NCBI RefSeq assembly: GCF_014202315.1
Contig: NZ_JACHGN010000040.1
Coordinates: forward strand, 1-53,451
Direction of reading: 5' to 3'
DNA: 53,451 nucleotides
Source of the DNA: Thermocatellispora tengchongensis
GTDB taxonomy: Bacteria; Actinomycetota; Actinomycetes; Streptosporangiales; Streptosporangiaceae
In this document: piece after piece, positions 15,586-25,605 of the stretch
How the letters are laid out: every line of letters begins with the position of its first letter
Position numbering within the stretch: the first letter of the stretch is position 1
Position numbers and translations under genes: made by a program
Notes under the pieces: generated by a model
What the model was told of the DNA's origin: nothing
The model's input: only the letters and a program-made list of their open reading frames with translations
Database searches by the model: none

Positions 15586-16539
15586 CTACGCCGCGAGCTG
15601 GAGGCCGAGCGAGGTCAGGTTGGCGCGGGCCCAGTCGAGCTCGTCGGCCAGGACCGAGACCAGGGCGCCGGGGCCCTTGGCGCGCTGGGGCACCGCCAGG
15701 TTGTGGGTCTCGACCTCGATGTGGGCGGTGCCCGCGACGGCGCCCGAGAGCATGGCGGTCAGGGTGTCCTGGAGCACCGAGCGGGTGCTGGGCAGCTCCT
15801 CGCGGGCCGACTGGGCGGCGTGGTTGTGCAGGTGGCCCAGCTTGACCACCGGGGCTCCGGCGCGGGCGAGGCCGCGCAGCGCGGCACCCGGCTCCTCGGG
15901 GCCCTCGGCGAGGTGGCAGGCGTCCAGGCAGACCCCGAGGTGCTCGGAGTCGATGCCGCACACCCGCTCCAGGGCCTGCTCGGTGGTCTCCAGCACGCAG
16001 CCCGGCCACGGCTCGAACCCGACCCGGATCGTCTTGCCGGTCACGCTGTACAGGCCGCGCAGCTCGCGGGCCAGGCGCTCCAGGCGGCGGGTGGCGATGG
16101 CGTGCAGGTCGGCCGGCCAGTCGCGGCGCCAGCCGATCGGGATGGTGGAGATGCTGCCGAAGCGCACGTCGTCGGGGAGCAGGAAGGCCAGGATCTTGGC
16201 CAGGGCCATGGTGTAGCGGTAGCGCTCCGGCTTGGCCCAGTCGGGGCCGGGGGCCTCCAGGTGCCGGCCGCCGGTGCCGTTGAGGCTGACGACCTCCAGG
16301 CCGCGCTCCTCCAGCGAGCGGCGCAGGCGGACCAGCTCGATCCGGTCGGCGCTGAGGTGGTCGGCCACGCTGGGCGCCAGCCACAGGCCGATGCCCATCC
16401 GCTCCACCCCCAGCCGCTTGCGCACCGGCACCGCGTAGCGGGTCAGGTGGGCGATCAGGTTCTCCAGGTCCTCCGCCGGGTGCACACCGGCGTTGTAGGC
16501 CAGGTGTACGAGCGTGCCGTCCTCGTGGCGCAGACGCAT
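15586..16539 (-). CDS. EboE-like TIM-barrel protein (metabolite traffic family)
   Basis: 317 residues. The start (HLAYNAGVHPAEDLENLIAHL) and following GIGLWLAPSVADHL match the pattern of EboE-type xylose isomerase-like barrels (usually HLTYCTNIHPGE...). Metal-ligand-like residues occur in VSLNGTGGRH, VGFEPWPGC, LGVCLDACHLAEG, VKLGHLHNH and HIEVETHN. EboE is known from clusters that move scytonemin or prenylated metabolites to the periplasm, but no other ebo gene is nearby, so it is an orphan or a different sugar-phosphate isomerase-like enzyme. ATG at 16539 has GGAGG upstream. Confidence 0.7.
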   Translation of the reverse strand: MRLRHEDGTLVHLAYNAGVHPAEDLENLIAHLTRYAVPVRKRLGVERMGIGLWLAPSVADHLSADRIELVRLRRSLEERGLEVVSLNGTGGRHLEAPGPDWAKPERYRYTMALAKILAFLLPDDVRFGSISTIPIGWRRDWPADLHAIATRRLERLARELRGLYSVTGKTIRVGFEPWPGCVLETTEQALERVCGIDSEHLGVCLDACHLAEGPEEPGAALRGLARAGAPVVKLGHLHNHAAQSAREELPSTRSVLQDTLTAMLSGAVAGTAHIEVETHNLAVPQRAKGPGALVSVLADELDWARANLTSLGLQLAA

Positions 16540-16851
16540 TGTGATGCCTCCAGCGTGCCTGTGTAGAGATCCAATCCCCGCTGCCGCACGCCGGCGCCGA
16601 TCAGGGCTCGGCGCGGACAGGGGTCCCCTCCTGCCGGAACTCGGCCCGGCCCGCTCGAGCATGGCGTCAGAGTGCGTCCCCCGGCGTCAGCCCTGCAGAT
16701 GATTCCTATCTACGTCCCAGGGCGGACTCGGACGGCGCCCCACGCTACGGAGGGCTACTTGTGAGCCGCTTGGGCGAGACTTGGGCCGAATTCGCTCTAC
16801 ACAGTGTAGTACTACATGAGGTGGTGGGAAAGCGTAACGCCCAAGAAATGC
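16540..16851. other. Intergenic region without a supported gene
   Basis: About 310 bases between the EboE-like gene and the clpC terminator. It holds a perfect 12-bp palindrome at 16805-16816. A short rightward frame beginning with GTG at 16761 runs through the terminator into clpC antisense and is not believed. Confidence 0.4.
16805..16816. promoter_or_regulatory. Perfect 12-bp palindrome TGTAGTACTACA
   Basis: TGTAGTACTACA is self-complementary over all twelve bases and lies in non-coding DNA. GntR-type operators have a similar look (YtrA/GntR dyads). There is no regulator gene next to it, so the ligand protein is unknown. Confidence 0.35.
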
Positions 16852-16887
16852 GAAGACCCCGCGTGAGAGGTCTCACGCGGGGTCTTC
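16852..16887 (-). terminator. Intrinsic-type terminator of clpC
   Basis: Two perfect 17-base arms, GAAGACCCCGCGTGAGA (16852-16868) and TCTCACGCGGGGTCTTC (16871-16887), only two bases apart. It is 43 bases past the clpC stop. It has no strong U tract, as is usual for actinobacterial hairpin terminators, and may serve both directions. Confidence 0.85.
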
Positions 16888-16929
16888 GGTCGTCGCTCCC
16901 GCCTGCCCGTCAGGGGGCGGCCGGTCCGC

Positions 16930-19437
<2,508 letters not shown>

Positions 19438-19788
19438 CTCGTCGCTCCTCACAGAGCGGTCAGGCGGGCGCGGGAGATCCGGCCCGTCATTCCGCATGGT
19501 AGCCCCGGCTCGGCGAACCCTGTCCCCTCCCACAGCGGTGCTCCTATGGAGAAGACGTTCCCCGAGAGCAGGGCGTTCACCCACATCCAACTACTGTTCG
19601 GGGGCGAGGTGTTCCCGATACGCCCGAAGCGAACGGCTGTTTACCACCGTCACGCGCGATCATGCGCTTATGGCGGCCGCCGGGGTCCTAGGCGGCCGTC
19701 ATAAGCGCACGCTCCGTCAAAAGATCGGACCTGCCACCGTTGGGGGGTGTTGCGGGCCCACCGCCCCCGGCGCCCCGGTCCTGATCTT
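19438..19788. other. clpC-lsr2 intergenic region
   Basis: 350 bases without a supported gene. It holds the clpC promoter region and a very strong inverted repeat (19663-19709). A GTTCGCTTCGGGCG-like stretch on the leftward strand near 19615-19640 weakly resembles a ClgR site, but the second half is not well matched. Confidence 0.4.
19663..19709 (-). terminator. Long inverted repeat, probable lsr2 terminator
   Basis: Arms of 19 bases, TGCGCTTATGGCGGCCGCC (19663-19681) and GGCGGCCGTCATAAGCGCA (19691-19709), pair with one mismatch around a 9-base loop. It lies 80 bases downstream of the lsr2 stop and 225 bases upstream of clpC. A terminator for lsr2 is the simplest reading; a regulatory dyad for clpC cannot be excluded. 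Confidence 0.65.
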
Positions 19789-20124
19789 TTAGTGAGCCGC
19801 TTCGTACTGCTCGACGACCGAAGAAGCGATCCGGCCGCGCTCGCTGACCGGCAGACCGTGGGCCTTGGCCCAGGACCGGATCTCCGAGCTCTTCTCCCGC
19901 GTCATGGCGCGCTGACCGCCGCGGGCGCCGCGGCGACGTGCGGACACGGAGCTGGACCGGCGGGCCGACTGCACGAAAGGCGACAGCGCGTCCCGCAGCT
20001 TCTTGGCGTTCACGTCACTCAGGTCAATCTCATAGGACGTGCCGTCAATCGCGAAGGCGACGGTCTCATTGGCCTCGCCCCCGTCGAGGTCGTCGATGAG
20101 AATCTCCTGGATCTGCTTGGCCAT
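19789..20124 (-). CDS. lsr2: Lsr2 nucleoid-associated xenogeneic silencer
   Basis: 111 residues. The N-terminal oligomerisation domain (MAKQIQEILIDDLDGGEANETVAFAIDG...YEIDLSDVNAKKLRDALSPFV) and the C-terminal DNA-binding domain (SSEIRSWAKAHGLPVSERGRIASSVVEQYEAA) with the RGR AT-hook-like loop are both intact. Lsr2 bridges DNA and silences AT-rich acquired genes. ATG at 20124 has AAAGGA about nine bases upstream. An in-frame ATG at 20208 would add a non-conserved tail and is not used. Position next to clpC is conserved in actinobacteria. Confidence 0.97.
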   Translation of the reverse strand: MAKQIQEILIDDLDGGEANETVAFAIDGTSYEIDLSDVNAKKLRDALSPFVQSARRSSSVSARRRGARGGQRAMTREKSSEIRSWAKAHGLPVSERGRIASSVVEQYEAAH

Positions 20125-20166
20125 GTAGAGCATTCCTTTCGCGAGGCATTGTTTCATTCGCTGCCA

Positions 20167-20195
20167 AACATATACCCCACAGAACCCCGGCACAA
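20167..20195 (-). promoter_or_regulatory. Candidate lsr2 promoter
   Basis: On the leftward strand TTGTGC (plus-strand 20190-20195) and TATGTT (20167-20172) are separated by 17 bp, 43 bases before the lsr2 start. The surrounding DNA is notably AT-richer than the rest of the window, which also fits Lsr2 autoregulation. Confidence 0.45.
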
Positions 20196-20241
20196 TTCGA
20201 CTCGGCAACAGGGTTTCCGGGAGACGCCCGACGTGAGAGGA

Positions 20242-20379
20242 TCAGTTAGGCTTCCGGACCTCATCGTGCCGGTTTGCACGCCTTCCTGCCGCTTCGGATC
20301 GCAGGAGCTTCACCACCCCGTAGATGAACGCCCCGCCCACCACGGCCGGGGGTATCAACGCGGACAATACATCCATCAT
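20242..20379 (-). CDS. Small single-span membrane protein upstream of lsr2
   Basis: 45 residues: it begins MMDVLSALIPPAVVGGAFIY, with one membrane helix at about residues 4-25, followed by a basic tail (KLLRSEAAGRRANRHDEVRK) and a TGA stop at 20242. ATG at 20379 (second ATG at 20376) follows GAGGACGA. Small proteins of this build (valine-rich helix, KLLRSE) are common beside lsr2 in actinomycetes as far as I recall; function unknown. The N-out, C-in topology is inferred from the positive tail. Confidence 0.65.
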   Translation of the reverse strand: MMDVLSALIPPAVVGGAFIYGVVKLLRSEAAGRRANRHDEVRKPN

Positions 20380-21110
20380 TCGTCCTCAGCTCCTGGGTCG
20401 GCTGTGTTTGCAGGCACGCACGGTATTCACAAGCCGGATCAGGGCCCGGGGGGCGACCCGCCCGGTCGCGCCACAGAGGCCCCCAGGGTGACGATAGCGC
20501 CAAGAGGGCCCCGGCGTGTCGCAGGGGAGGCAACTGCTACCTCTCCGTGCCCGACCAGCTTAATGGCTGTCTCTCCAGCCCGCTTACCGGATGGAGTCTG
20601 TAAATCGGCCGGGAAAAGCCGACTGGGCCCCCTCCACGAAGATCGTAACGTGCGAAAACGCCGGTCAGGGCGGCACTCTCTCCACGATGGCGTCCCTCGG
20701 CGGGTCACGCAACCCCTGCTGGAAGGGCTTGCCGGCCGCGATGAACGGGCCCGCGGCGAAGACCGGGAGCCCCGGGAACAGTTTGGTCACCGCAATCCCC
20801 ATCGGCGCCATGAGACCCGCCGGGAGCAGCGCGCCTTTCGCGAGCACGGCCCTTGTCAGAACGCCTCCCGGCGCCGTGACGGCCCCGATCCGCGCCCATC
20901 CTGTTGCCCGCGGTCCGTCCGTTGCGGGAATGCGAGGCGGCGTCATAGACGGCAAAGGCCGGCCTGGAGATCATCCGGGCGAACATCGCCGGCAGAAGGG
21001 CGCGCGAGCGGCGGCCGCCGCGGTCGCGGGAAGCCGGTGGGGTCGGCATAAGGGGCACCTTCCCCGCTCGCCGCCGCCATCTCGGGCCGGAGGCATATGC
21101 GCACGAAAAA
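20380..21110. other. Largely non-coding region between the small membrane gene and the RDD gene
   Basis: About 730 bases. One leftward frame (20665-20955) has coding-like third positions over part of its length and is listed separately with low confidence. No tRNA, known RNA motif or insertion element was seen. Confidence 0.4.
20665..20955 (-). CDS. Doubtful small hydrophobic protein
   Basis: 96-codon frame. From about codon 20 on the third position is strongly GC-rich as in real genes here, while the first twenty codons are not, so the true start may be internal or the gene may be a remnant. The middle is hydrophobic (LLPAGLMAPMGIAVTKLFPG, VFAAGPFIAAG), suggesting one or two membrane helices. 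No family is recognised and no good ribosome binding site precedes the ATG. Confidence 0.25.
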   Translation of the reverse strand: MPSMTPPRIPATDGPRATGWARIGAVTAPGGVLTRAVLAKGALLPAGLMAPMGIAVTKLFPGLPVFAAGPFIAAGKPFQQGLRDPPRDAIVERVPP

Positions 21111-21137
21111 GGGGTCGTCCGCACGGCGGACGACCCC
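21111..21137 (-). terminator. Intrinsic terminator of the RDD gene
   Basis: 12-bp perfect stem GGGGTCGTCCGC / GCGGACGACCCC with a three-base loop, followed on the leftward strand by TTTTT (plus-strand AAAAA at 21106-21110). It lies 21 bases past the stop of the RDD gene. Confidence 0.92.
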
Positions 21138-21158
21138 CGATTTCGGCTCGGGACCCGG

Positions 21159-22385
21159 CTACTTGGCCTTCACGACCACGGTGGCGGCCACCTTGTCGTG
21201 CAGGCACTGCTGCAGCGGCTTGTCCCAGAATTGCCACAGCACGTTGACGATGTAGAAGCCGTAGGCGAGCAGCCATCCGACAAAGGGGATGAAGTTCGCG
21301 GCGTACGGGCCCCACAGCACGCCCGCCCGCTTGAGCGCGACGTCGGTGTCGAGGCCGCCGGGCGCCATGGTGCCGTTGACCCGGACCACCTTGATGCCCA
21401 TGACCATCTTGCCGACCGTCTGGCCGTTCATGCGCAGCATGAAGAACTCGTAGGCGATGTAGATGGCCGTGGCGAGCACGTACACGAGCAGGGTGGCCAG
21501 GAACAGGCCGGATTCGACGGCAGGCGCACCGGTGCGCAGGTCATAGGGCGCCTGGGTGACCAGGATTCCGGTGAGCACCAGGTTCAGCACCGAGAACACG
21601 ATGCCCAGGATCACGCCGTCGATGATCCTGGCCACGAGGCGCTGCCACCACTCGGCGAGGGGGGCCGGGGCGCCGGGCGGCTGCACGCCGGCCGCCGGCT
21701 TGCCGTAGCCCTGGGCGTAGGCGGGCTGGCCGTACTGCTGCTGCCCGTAGTCCGGCTGGCCGTACTGGGGCTGCTGGCCGTACTGCTGCTGACCGTACTG
21801 CTGCTGGCCGTACTGCTGCTGCTGGTCGTACTGCGGCTGGGCGTACTGCTGCTGTTGCTGGCCGTAGCCCTGCTGCTGGCCGTACTGCGGCTGCTGCTGA
21901 CCGTACGCCTGCTGCTGTTGCTGCTGCGCGTAACCCTGGTCGTAGCCGCCCTGCTGCTGACCGTAGCCCTGGTCGTACGACTGCTGCTGGCCGTACTGCG
22001 GCTGCTGACCGTACTGGGGTTGCTGACCGTAGCCCTGCTGCTGGCCGTACTGGGGCTGTTGCTGGCCGTACTGCTGCTGCGGCTGCTGGCCGTACTGCTG
22101 CTGCTGACCGTAACCCTGCTGCTGACCGTACTGCGGCTGCTGTTGCCCGTACCCCTGCTGCCCGTAGCCCTGCTGCTGGCCATAACCCTGCTGCTGGCCG
22201 TACTGGGGCTGCTGCTGGCCGTAGCCGCCGCCCGGGTCGGTCCGGTAGCCGACGACCGTCACGTCTGGATCGGGGGGATTGGCGCTTTGGCCGTAGTTCT
22301 GCTGGCCGTACTCAGGAGCTCCCGACGTACGCTGGTTGCGCTCCGGGTCGTCCTGTGCATACGGCGGCTGTCCGGGGGTGCTCAC
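21159..22385 (-). CDS. RDD family membrane protein with long Tyr-Gly-Gln-Gln repeat region
   Basis: 408 residues, GTG start. Residues 1-50 are polar; about 54-228 are low-complexity with dozens of YGQQ, YGQQQ and QGYGQQ units; the RDD domain follows from about 243 ([12 protein letters not shown]) with three to four membrane helices and ends [23 protein letters not shown] proteins are poorly understood; some act as sodium/proton antiporters. The repeat tail should face the cytoplasm. Actinobacterial RDD proteins often carry Q/G/P-rich tails, but this one is long and unusually regular. Monocistronic by its terminator. Confidence 0.9.
   Translation of the reverse strand: MSTPGQPPYAQDDPERNQRTSGAPEYGQQNYGQSANPPDPDVTVVGYRTDPGGGYGQQQPQYGQQQGYGQQQGYGQQGYGQQQPQYGQQQGYGQQQQYGQQPQQQYGQQQPQYGQQQGYGQQPQYGQQPQYGQQQSYDQGYGQQQGGYDQGYAQQQQQQAYGQQQPQYGQQQGYGQQQQQYAQPQYDQQQQYGQQQYGQQQYGQQPQYGQPDYGQQQYGQPAYAQGYGKPAAGVQPPGAPAPLAEWWQRLVARIIDGVILGIVFSVLNLVLTGILVTQAPYDLRTGAPAVESGLFLATLLVYVLATAIYIAYEFFMLRMNGQTVGKMVMGIKVVRVNGTMAPGGLDTDVALKRAGVLWGPYAANFIPFVGWLLAYGFYIVNVLWQFWDKPLQQCLHDKVAATVVVKAK
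21700..22226 (-). repeat. DNA repeat coding for the YGQQ low-complexity region
   Basis: Irregular tandem repeats of the type CTGCTGGCCGTACTG (plus strand) and close variants, 12 to 18 bases per unit. They are in frame and translate to Tyr-Gly-Gln-(Gln) units. The codon mix (CAG/CAA, TAC/TAT) varies, so the amino-acid pattern, not only the DNA, has been kept. Confidence 0.9.
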
Positions 22386-22489
22386 CGTGTCACCTCGCTT
22401 CGAGTGCGCATGCGGCGTATGTCAGGCTCACATGCTTTGCTGGTGCACAACGTATCGATATAGGTATCAACAGTCACCTTTCTCAGCCG

Positions 22490-23134
22490 TCAGCCCTTCT
22501 GGTCGGCGTCAAGGTGAAGGAGCATCCGGGTGTTGCCCAGCGTGTTGGGCTTGACATGCTCAAGATCGAGAAACTCCGCCACGCCCTCGTCGTACGAGGC
22601 CAGGAGTTCGGCGTAGACCTCCGGTTGCACCGGGGTGCCCTGGATCGGCGTGAACCCGTGCCTGGCGAAGAATTCCACTTCGAAGGTAAGGCAGAACACC
22701 CGCCGCAGACCGAGCTCCCGCGCGGTCCGGATCAGCCGCGCCACGATCGCGTGACCTATGCCCATACCGCGGCACTCGGGATCGACCGCGACCGTCCTGA
22801 TCTCGGCCAGGTCCTCCCACAGCACGTGCAGCGCGCCGCAGCCGACCACCCTGCCGTCGAACTCGGCCACCCAGAACTCCTGCACGTCCTCGTACAGGGT
22901 GACGGTGGCCTTCTCCAGCAGCCGGGGGCCGGCGCCCGCGTAGGTGTCGACCAGGCGCCGGATCACGCGCACGTCGGGGGTGCGGGCGCGCCGCACCACC
23001 ACCTGCGGCACCTGGGGCACCTGGGGCACCTCGCGCCGCCCGGTGCCCTCGGTGCGTTCGCCCTCGGTACGTTCGCCCTCCGTAGGTTCCGTGCGCGCCG
23101 CCGGCTCGGCCGGTTCCTCCGCGACCTGCTTCAT
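22490..23134 (-). CDS. GNAT amino-acid N-acetyltransferase (ArgA-like)
   Basis: 214 residues. The GNAT core starts near residue 45 (VVVRRARTPDVRVIRRLVDTY) and has the acetyl-CoA loop ECRGMGIGHAIVARLI. The later part (FFARHGFTPIQGTPVQPEVYAELLASYDEGVAEFLDLEHVKPNTLGNTRMLL) matches the short actinobacterial amino-acid N-acetyltransferases such as M. tuberculosis Rv2747, which make N-acetylglutamate for arginine synthesis. The first 44 residues are low-complexity with TEGER and VPQ repeats. No ribosome binding site; TACGCT eight bases before the ATG suggests a leaderless mRNA. Confidence 0.85.
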   Translation of the reverse strand: MKQVAEEPAEPAARTEPTEGERTEGERTEGTGRREVPQVPQVPQVVVRRARTPDVRVIRRLVDTYAGAGPRLLEKATVTLYEDVQEFWVAEFDGRVVGCGALHVLWEDLAEIRTVAVDPECRGMGIGHAIVARLIRTARELGLRRVFCLTFEVEFFARHGFTPIQGTPVQPEVYAELLASYDEGVAEFLDLEHVKPNTLGNTRMLLHLDADQKG

Positions 23135-23361
23135 GGACGTTCAGCGTACGTGCTCGGCGGGGTTCCATTCCGGCTCTCCCCTAACTGCCGTCACAGTGTC
23201 CACCGGCGACGTTCTGCGACAAGGCTCTCGCACCCTGCGAATCCGTACCACGAACGCGACAATCGGCCTTCGTCCTGACGCGCGCGCGTTGTGCGACCCC
23301 GACAGAGTTGGCAGTTCTGGTTGAGCAGGAACCCCTGCTCCACTAGTGTCCAGCTTCGATG
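23135..23361. other. Divergent promoter region of GNAT and NlpC/P60 genes
   Basis: About 230 bases, with no supported gene. It should hold the promoter and 5' end of the riboswitch leader, but no clear hexamers were recognised. Confidence 0.35.
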
Positions 23362-23504
23362 CATCGGCCGAAGGCCGCACGCCGAATTCCCGCCGCCGCA
23401 CCTCGCGGGAAACCGGGGACCCACCGCAACCGGGGTGAATCCGAGCGCCGCTCGGTAGGGCTGCTCCGGCCCGAACCCGTCAGCTAACCCGGTAGGCGTC
23501 GATG
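23362..23504 (+). ncRNA. Cyclic di-AMP riboswitch (ydaO/yuaA type)
   Basis: The conserved blocks of the actinobacterial class occur in order: ACCGGGGACCCACCGCAAC, CGGGGTGAATC, GGTAGGGCTGCTCCG, CCCGAACCCGTCAGCTAAC and CCGGTAGGC. CATCGGCC at 23362-23369 can pair with GGCGTCGATG at 23495-23504 as the closing P1 stem. The Shine-Dalgarno AAAGGAG (23505-23511) follows the stem directly. In Streptomyces this riboswitch shuts off resuscitation/NlpC-type hydrolases when c-di-AMP is high. The exact 5' boundary is uncertain. Confidence 0.9.
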
Positions 23505-23519
23505 AAAGGAGCTTGGTTG

Positions 23520-24599
23520 GTGAAGCGCACGCGCGGGCAGCGGCACGCGGGCAAGCACGCACGGGCCCGCGCCGGGTCCCGCGTACGACCCCGAGAACCC
23601 CGCCCGCGCCGCCCCGAGCGCGGTCTCGTCCGCCGCGTGCTGGTCGTCGCGCTCGCCGTCGCGGCACTCACCTTCGGCTCGCCGCTCGTGTCCGCCTCCG
23701 CCGACCCCAAGCCCTCGCTCAAGGAGCTGGCCGCCAAGGTCGAGAAGATGCACGAGCAGATCGGCTCGCTGACCGAGCAGTACAACGGCGAGCGGGTCAG
23801 GCTGGCCCAGGCCAAGCGCGCCGCCGACCTCGCGCAGAAGACCCTGGCCACCAGCGAGGCCGACCTTGAGGCCAAGCGGCACAAGGCCAGCCTGCTGGCG
23901 CAGAACGCGTACATGACCGGCGGCGGGCTGAGCACCGCGCTCGCCTTCACCGGCTCCGGCGACCCCGACGGCTTCCTCGACCGCGCGGCGACCACCTACG
24001 CCATCCAGCAGCAGCAGGGGCAGGAGGTCGCCGAGGTCACCAAGGCCATCGAGGCCGCCGAGCGGGCCAAGGCCAGTGCCAAGGCGCGGGCCGAGGAGGT
24101 CACCAAGCTGGTCCGCGACCTCGACGCCAAGCGCGACCAGATCCAGAAGCTGATCAAGCAGACCGAGAGCAGCCTGTTCCGCCGGGCGCTGGCCAGCACC
24201 GGCAACTCCGGCGCCGCCCGGAGGATCGACCTGCCGATCATCGGCAAGGGCAAGGCCGCGCAGGCCGCCCGCTGGGCGCTCACCCAGCAGCTCAAGCCGT
24301 ACGTGTGGGGGGCCGAGGGCCCCAACAGCTACGACTGCTCCGGCCTGGTCATGTGGGCCTACCAGAAGGTCGGCATCAGCCTGCCCCACTACACCGGCGA
24401 CCAGTGGACGGCCGGCACCCACATCAAGCGCGAGGAACTGCGGCCGGGCGACCTGGTCTTCTTCTACAACGACCTGCACCACGTCGGCATCTACGTGGGC
24501 GGCGGCATGATGGTCCACGCGCCGCGCACCGGTGACGTCGTACGCATCGCGCCGATCGGCAACCGCCCGTACGCCGGGGCCGTCCGCATCGCCGACTGA
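23520..24599 (+). CDS. Secreted NlpC/P60 peptidoglycan hydrolase
   Basis: 359 residues from the GTG at 23520, chosen because AAAGGAG ends eight bases before it. A long basic N-region precedes a signal segment (LVRRVLVVALAVAALTFGSPLVSASA, about residues 37-62). Then a coiled coil (about 68-215, LKELAAKVEKMHEQIGSLTE...) and the NlpC/P60 domain with catalytic Cys in YDCSGLV (about 273) and His in HHVGIYVG (about 321) and MVHAP (about 333). It is expected to cut stem-peptide bonds like RipA. Controlled by the c-di-AMP riboswitch in its leader. Confidence 0.94.
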   Translation: MKRTRGQRHAGKHARARAGSRVRPREPRPRRPERGLVRRVLVVALAVAALTFGSPLVSASADPKPSLKELAAKVEKMHEQIGSLTEQYNGERVRLAQAKRAADLAQKTLATSEADLEAKRHKASLLAQNAYMTGGGLSTALAFTGSGDPDGFLDRAATTYAIQQQQGQEVAEVTKAIEAAERAKASAKARAEEVTKLVRDLDAKRDQIQKLIKQTESSLFRRALASTGNSGAARRIDLPIIGKGKAAQAARWALTQQLKPYVWGAEGPNSYDCSGLVMWAYQKVGISLPHYTGDQWTAGTHIKREELRPGDLVFFYNDLHHVGIYVGGGMMVHAPRTGDVVRIAPIGNRPYAGAVRIAD

Positions 24600-24654
24600 C
24601 GCGAGCAGGTCCCCGGGGGGCGCGGGCGGGCGCGGGCGGGAGCGGGCAGCGAGA

Positions 24655-24679
24655 AACCCGGCCGCCGCCGGGCCGGGTT
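24655..24679 (+). terminator. Terminator hairpin after the NlpC/P60 gene
   Basis: AACCCGGCC (24655-24663) and GGCCGGGTT (24671-24679) form a 9-bp stem with a GC loop, 56 bases past the stop. The spacer before it holds GCGGGCGGGC direct repeats (24620-24645). Confidence 0.7.
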
Positions 24680-24734
24680 CTGCGGGTCCTGGGCCGGGAG
24701 GGGCCGGGTGCGCCACGATCGCGCGGCGCGCGGC

Positions 24735-24983
24735 TCAGATGAGCCGTCTGCGCGCCGCCCAGGCGACCGCCTCGATCGCGGTCGCGACGCCGATCCGGTC
24801 GCAGATCCCGCGCAGCCTGCGGCGTACGGTGCGTCCGCTGACGTCCAGGCGGCGGCCGACGCGATCGACGGTCACGCCCTTGGCCAGCTCCGCGAGCAGG
24901 ACGAGATCGTCCTCGCTCAACCCGAGCAGTTGCGCCTCGGCCGAGCCGTCTTCACGCAGGGAATCAACCCTGGGAAATGCCAT
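24735..24983 (-). CDS. Small LuxR-type helix-turn-helix protein
   Basis: 82 residues, almost only a GerE/LuxR DNA-binding domain (LLGLSEDDLVLLAELAKGVT, VDRVGRRLDVSGRTVRRRLR). ATG at 24983 has GAAGGGGG upstream. No receiver or ligand domain is present, so it may respond to expression level or partner proteins. Its variant HTH (RRRLRGICDRIGVATAIEAVAWAARR) is close to stand-alone actinobacterial regulators of unknown role. Confidence 0.8.
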   Translation of the reverse strand: MAFPRVDSLREDGSAEAQLLGLSEDDLVLLAELAKGVTVDRVGRRLDVSGRTVRRRLRGICDRIGVATAIEAVAWAARRRLI

Positions 24984-25362
24984 CGGAGCCCCCTTCACCC
25001 AACCCATGGAACTCAACGATGCCGACGAGAGGTGTACTTGCTGTCTAGTGCCCGCTCAGGAACGGTAAACGGCATAGAGAAAGGTCGTCAAGCGGGACAG
25101 ACCCGTATAGTGTTCCGCAAGCGTTGACATAGAGGGCACTATGTGAACTACTCACGATATGTCGGTGCGATTACCTGTGCCCTCCGCCACCGCCTCGACG
25201 GACACGCGGAAGCGCCCCCCGGCCACGCCGGCCCCAGGTCGCGGTCGCGGGTCTTCGCGGGCATGCCGGGCAGACCGGGCGGCCTGAGCAGGCCGAGCGC
25301 GGGCCGAGCAGGCGGTCGGCAGGGTGGCCGACGGGTGGCCGGCGGGACGTACGGGCGGGGCC
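24984..25362. other. Intergenic region upstream of the LuxR-type gene
   Basis: About 380 bases. A TTGACA at 25125-25130 and GGGCACTATGTGAACTA downstream could form a rightward promoter aimed at the decayed TetR frame that follows. A 92-codon GTG frame at 25143 has poor codon bias and is not believed. Confidence 0.35.
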
Positions 25363-25589
25363 ATCTCACGGACGGCATACACCGCCGGTGCGCCATACGC
25401 TCATTTCTCCGGAAAAGATGAGGTTTTCCGCACACTCTTCCCGCGAGCGTGTTGCGGGCCATCCGGCGGCCGGAGGAACGCGTGGCGGAAATCGCCGCAC
25501 AATGCGACGGCGCGACGGCACTCTTCCGAACATTCGGTGACTATCTCGCGACGCCCCCGGAGCGGCGACCGACCCCGGAATCGCGACTT
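25363..25589 (+). pseudogene. Decayed TetR family regulator
   Basis: In frame 1, ISRTAYTAGAPYAHFSGKDE followed by VFRTLF (25363-25440) looks like the recognition half of a TetR helix-turn-helix. In frame 3 directly after (25449-25589), MLRAIRRPEERVAEIAAQCD and GATALFRTFGDYLATPPERR continue as a TetR C-terminal domain. The two need a frameshift near 25440-25449, and no intact N-terminus or later C-terminal part is found. The lysS terminator then overlaps its end. Family call rests on pattern recognition only. Confidence 0.45.
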
Positions 25590-25605
25590 TCTTCTCCGGC
25601 ATTTC

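Noticed and set aside
19600-19650. ClgR binding site upstream of clpC
   Set aside because: Only one half-site (GTTCGC) is convincing; the partner half GCGAAC at the right distance is missing.
20380-20640. Structured RNA or tRNA gene in the gap near lsr2
   Set aside because: No cloverleaf, TTCGA-type loop or known riboswitch block could be found on either strand.
21700-22226. Regular direct repeats that could suggest a CRISPR array
   Set aside because: Units are only 12-18 bases, have no unique spacers, stay in frame and code for YGQQ repeats; no cas genes are present.
25143-25421. 92-codon rightward frame upstream of lysS
   Set aside because: Composition is Gly/Arg-rich without codon-position bias or a ribosome binding site; probably non-coding.
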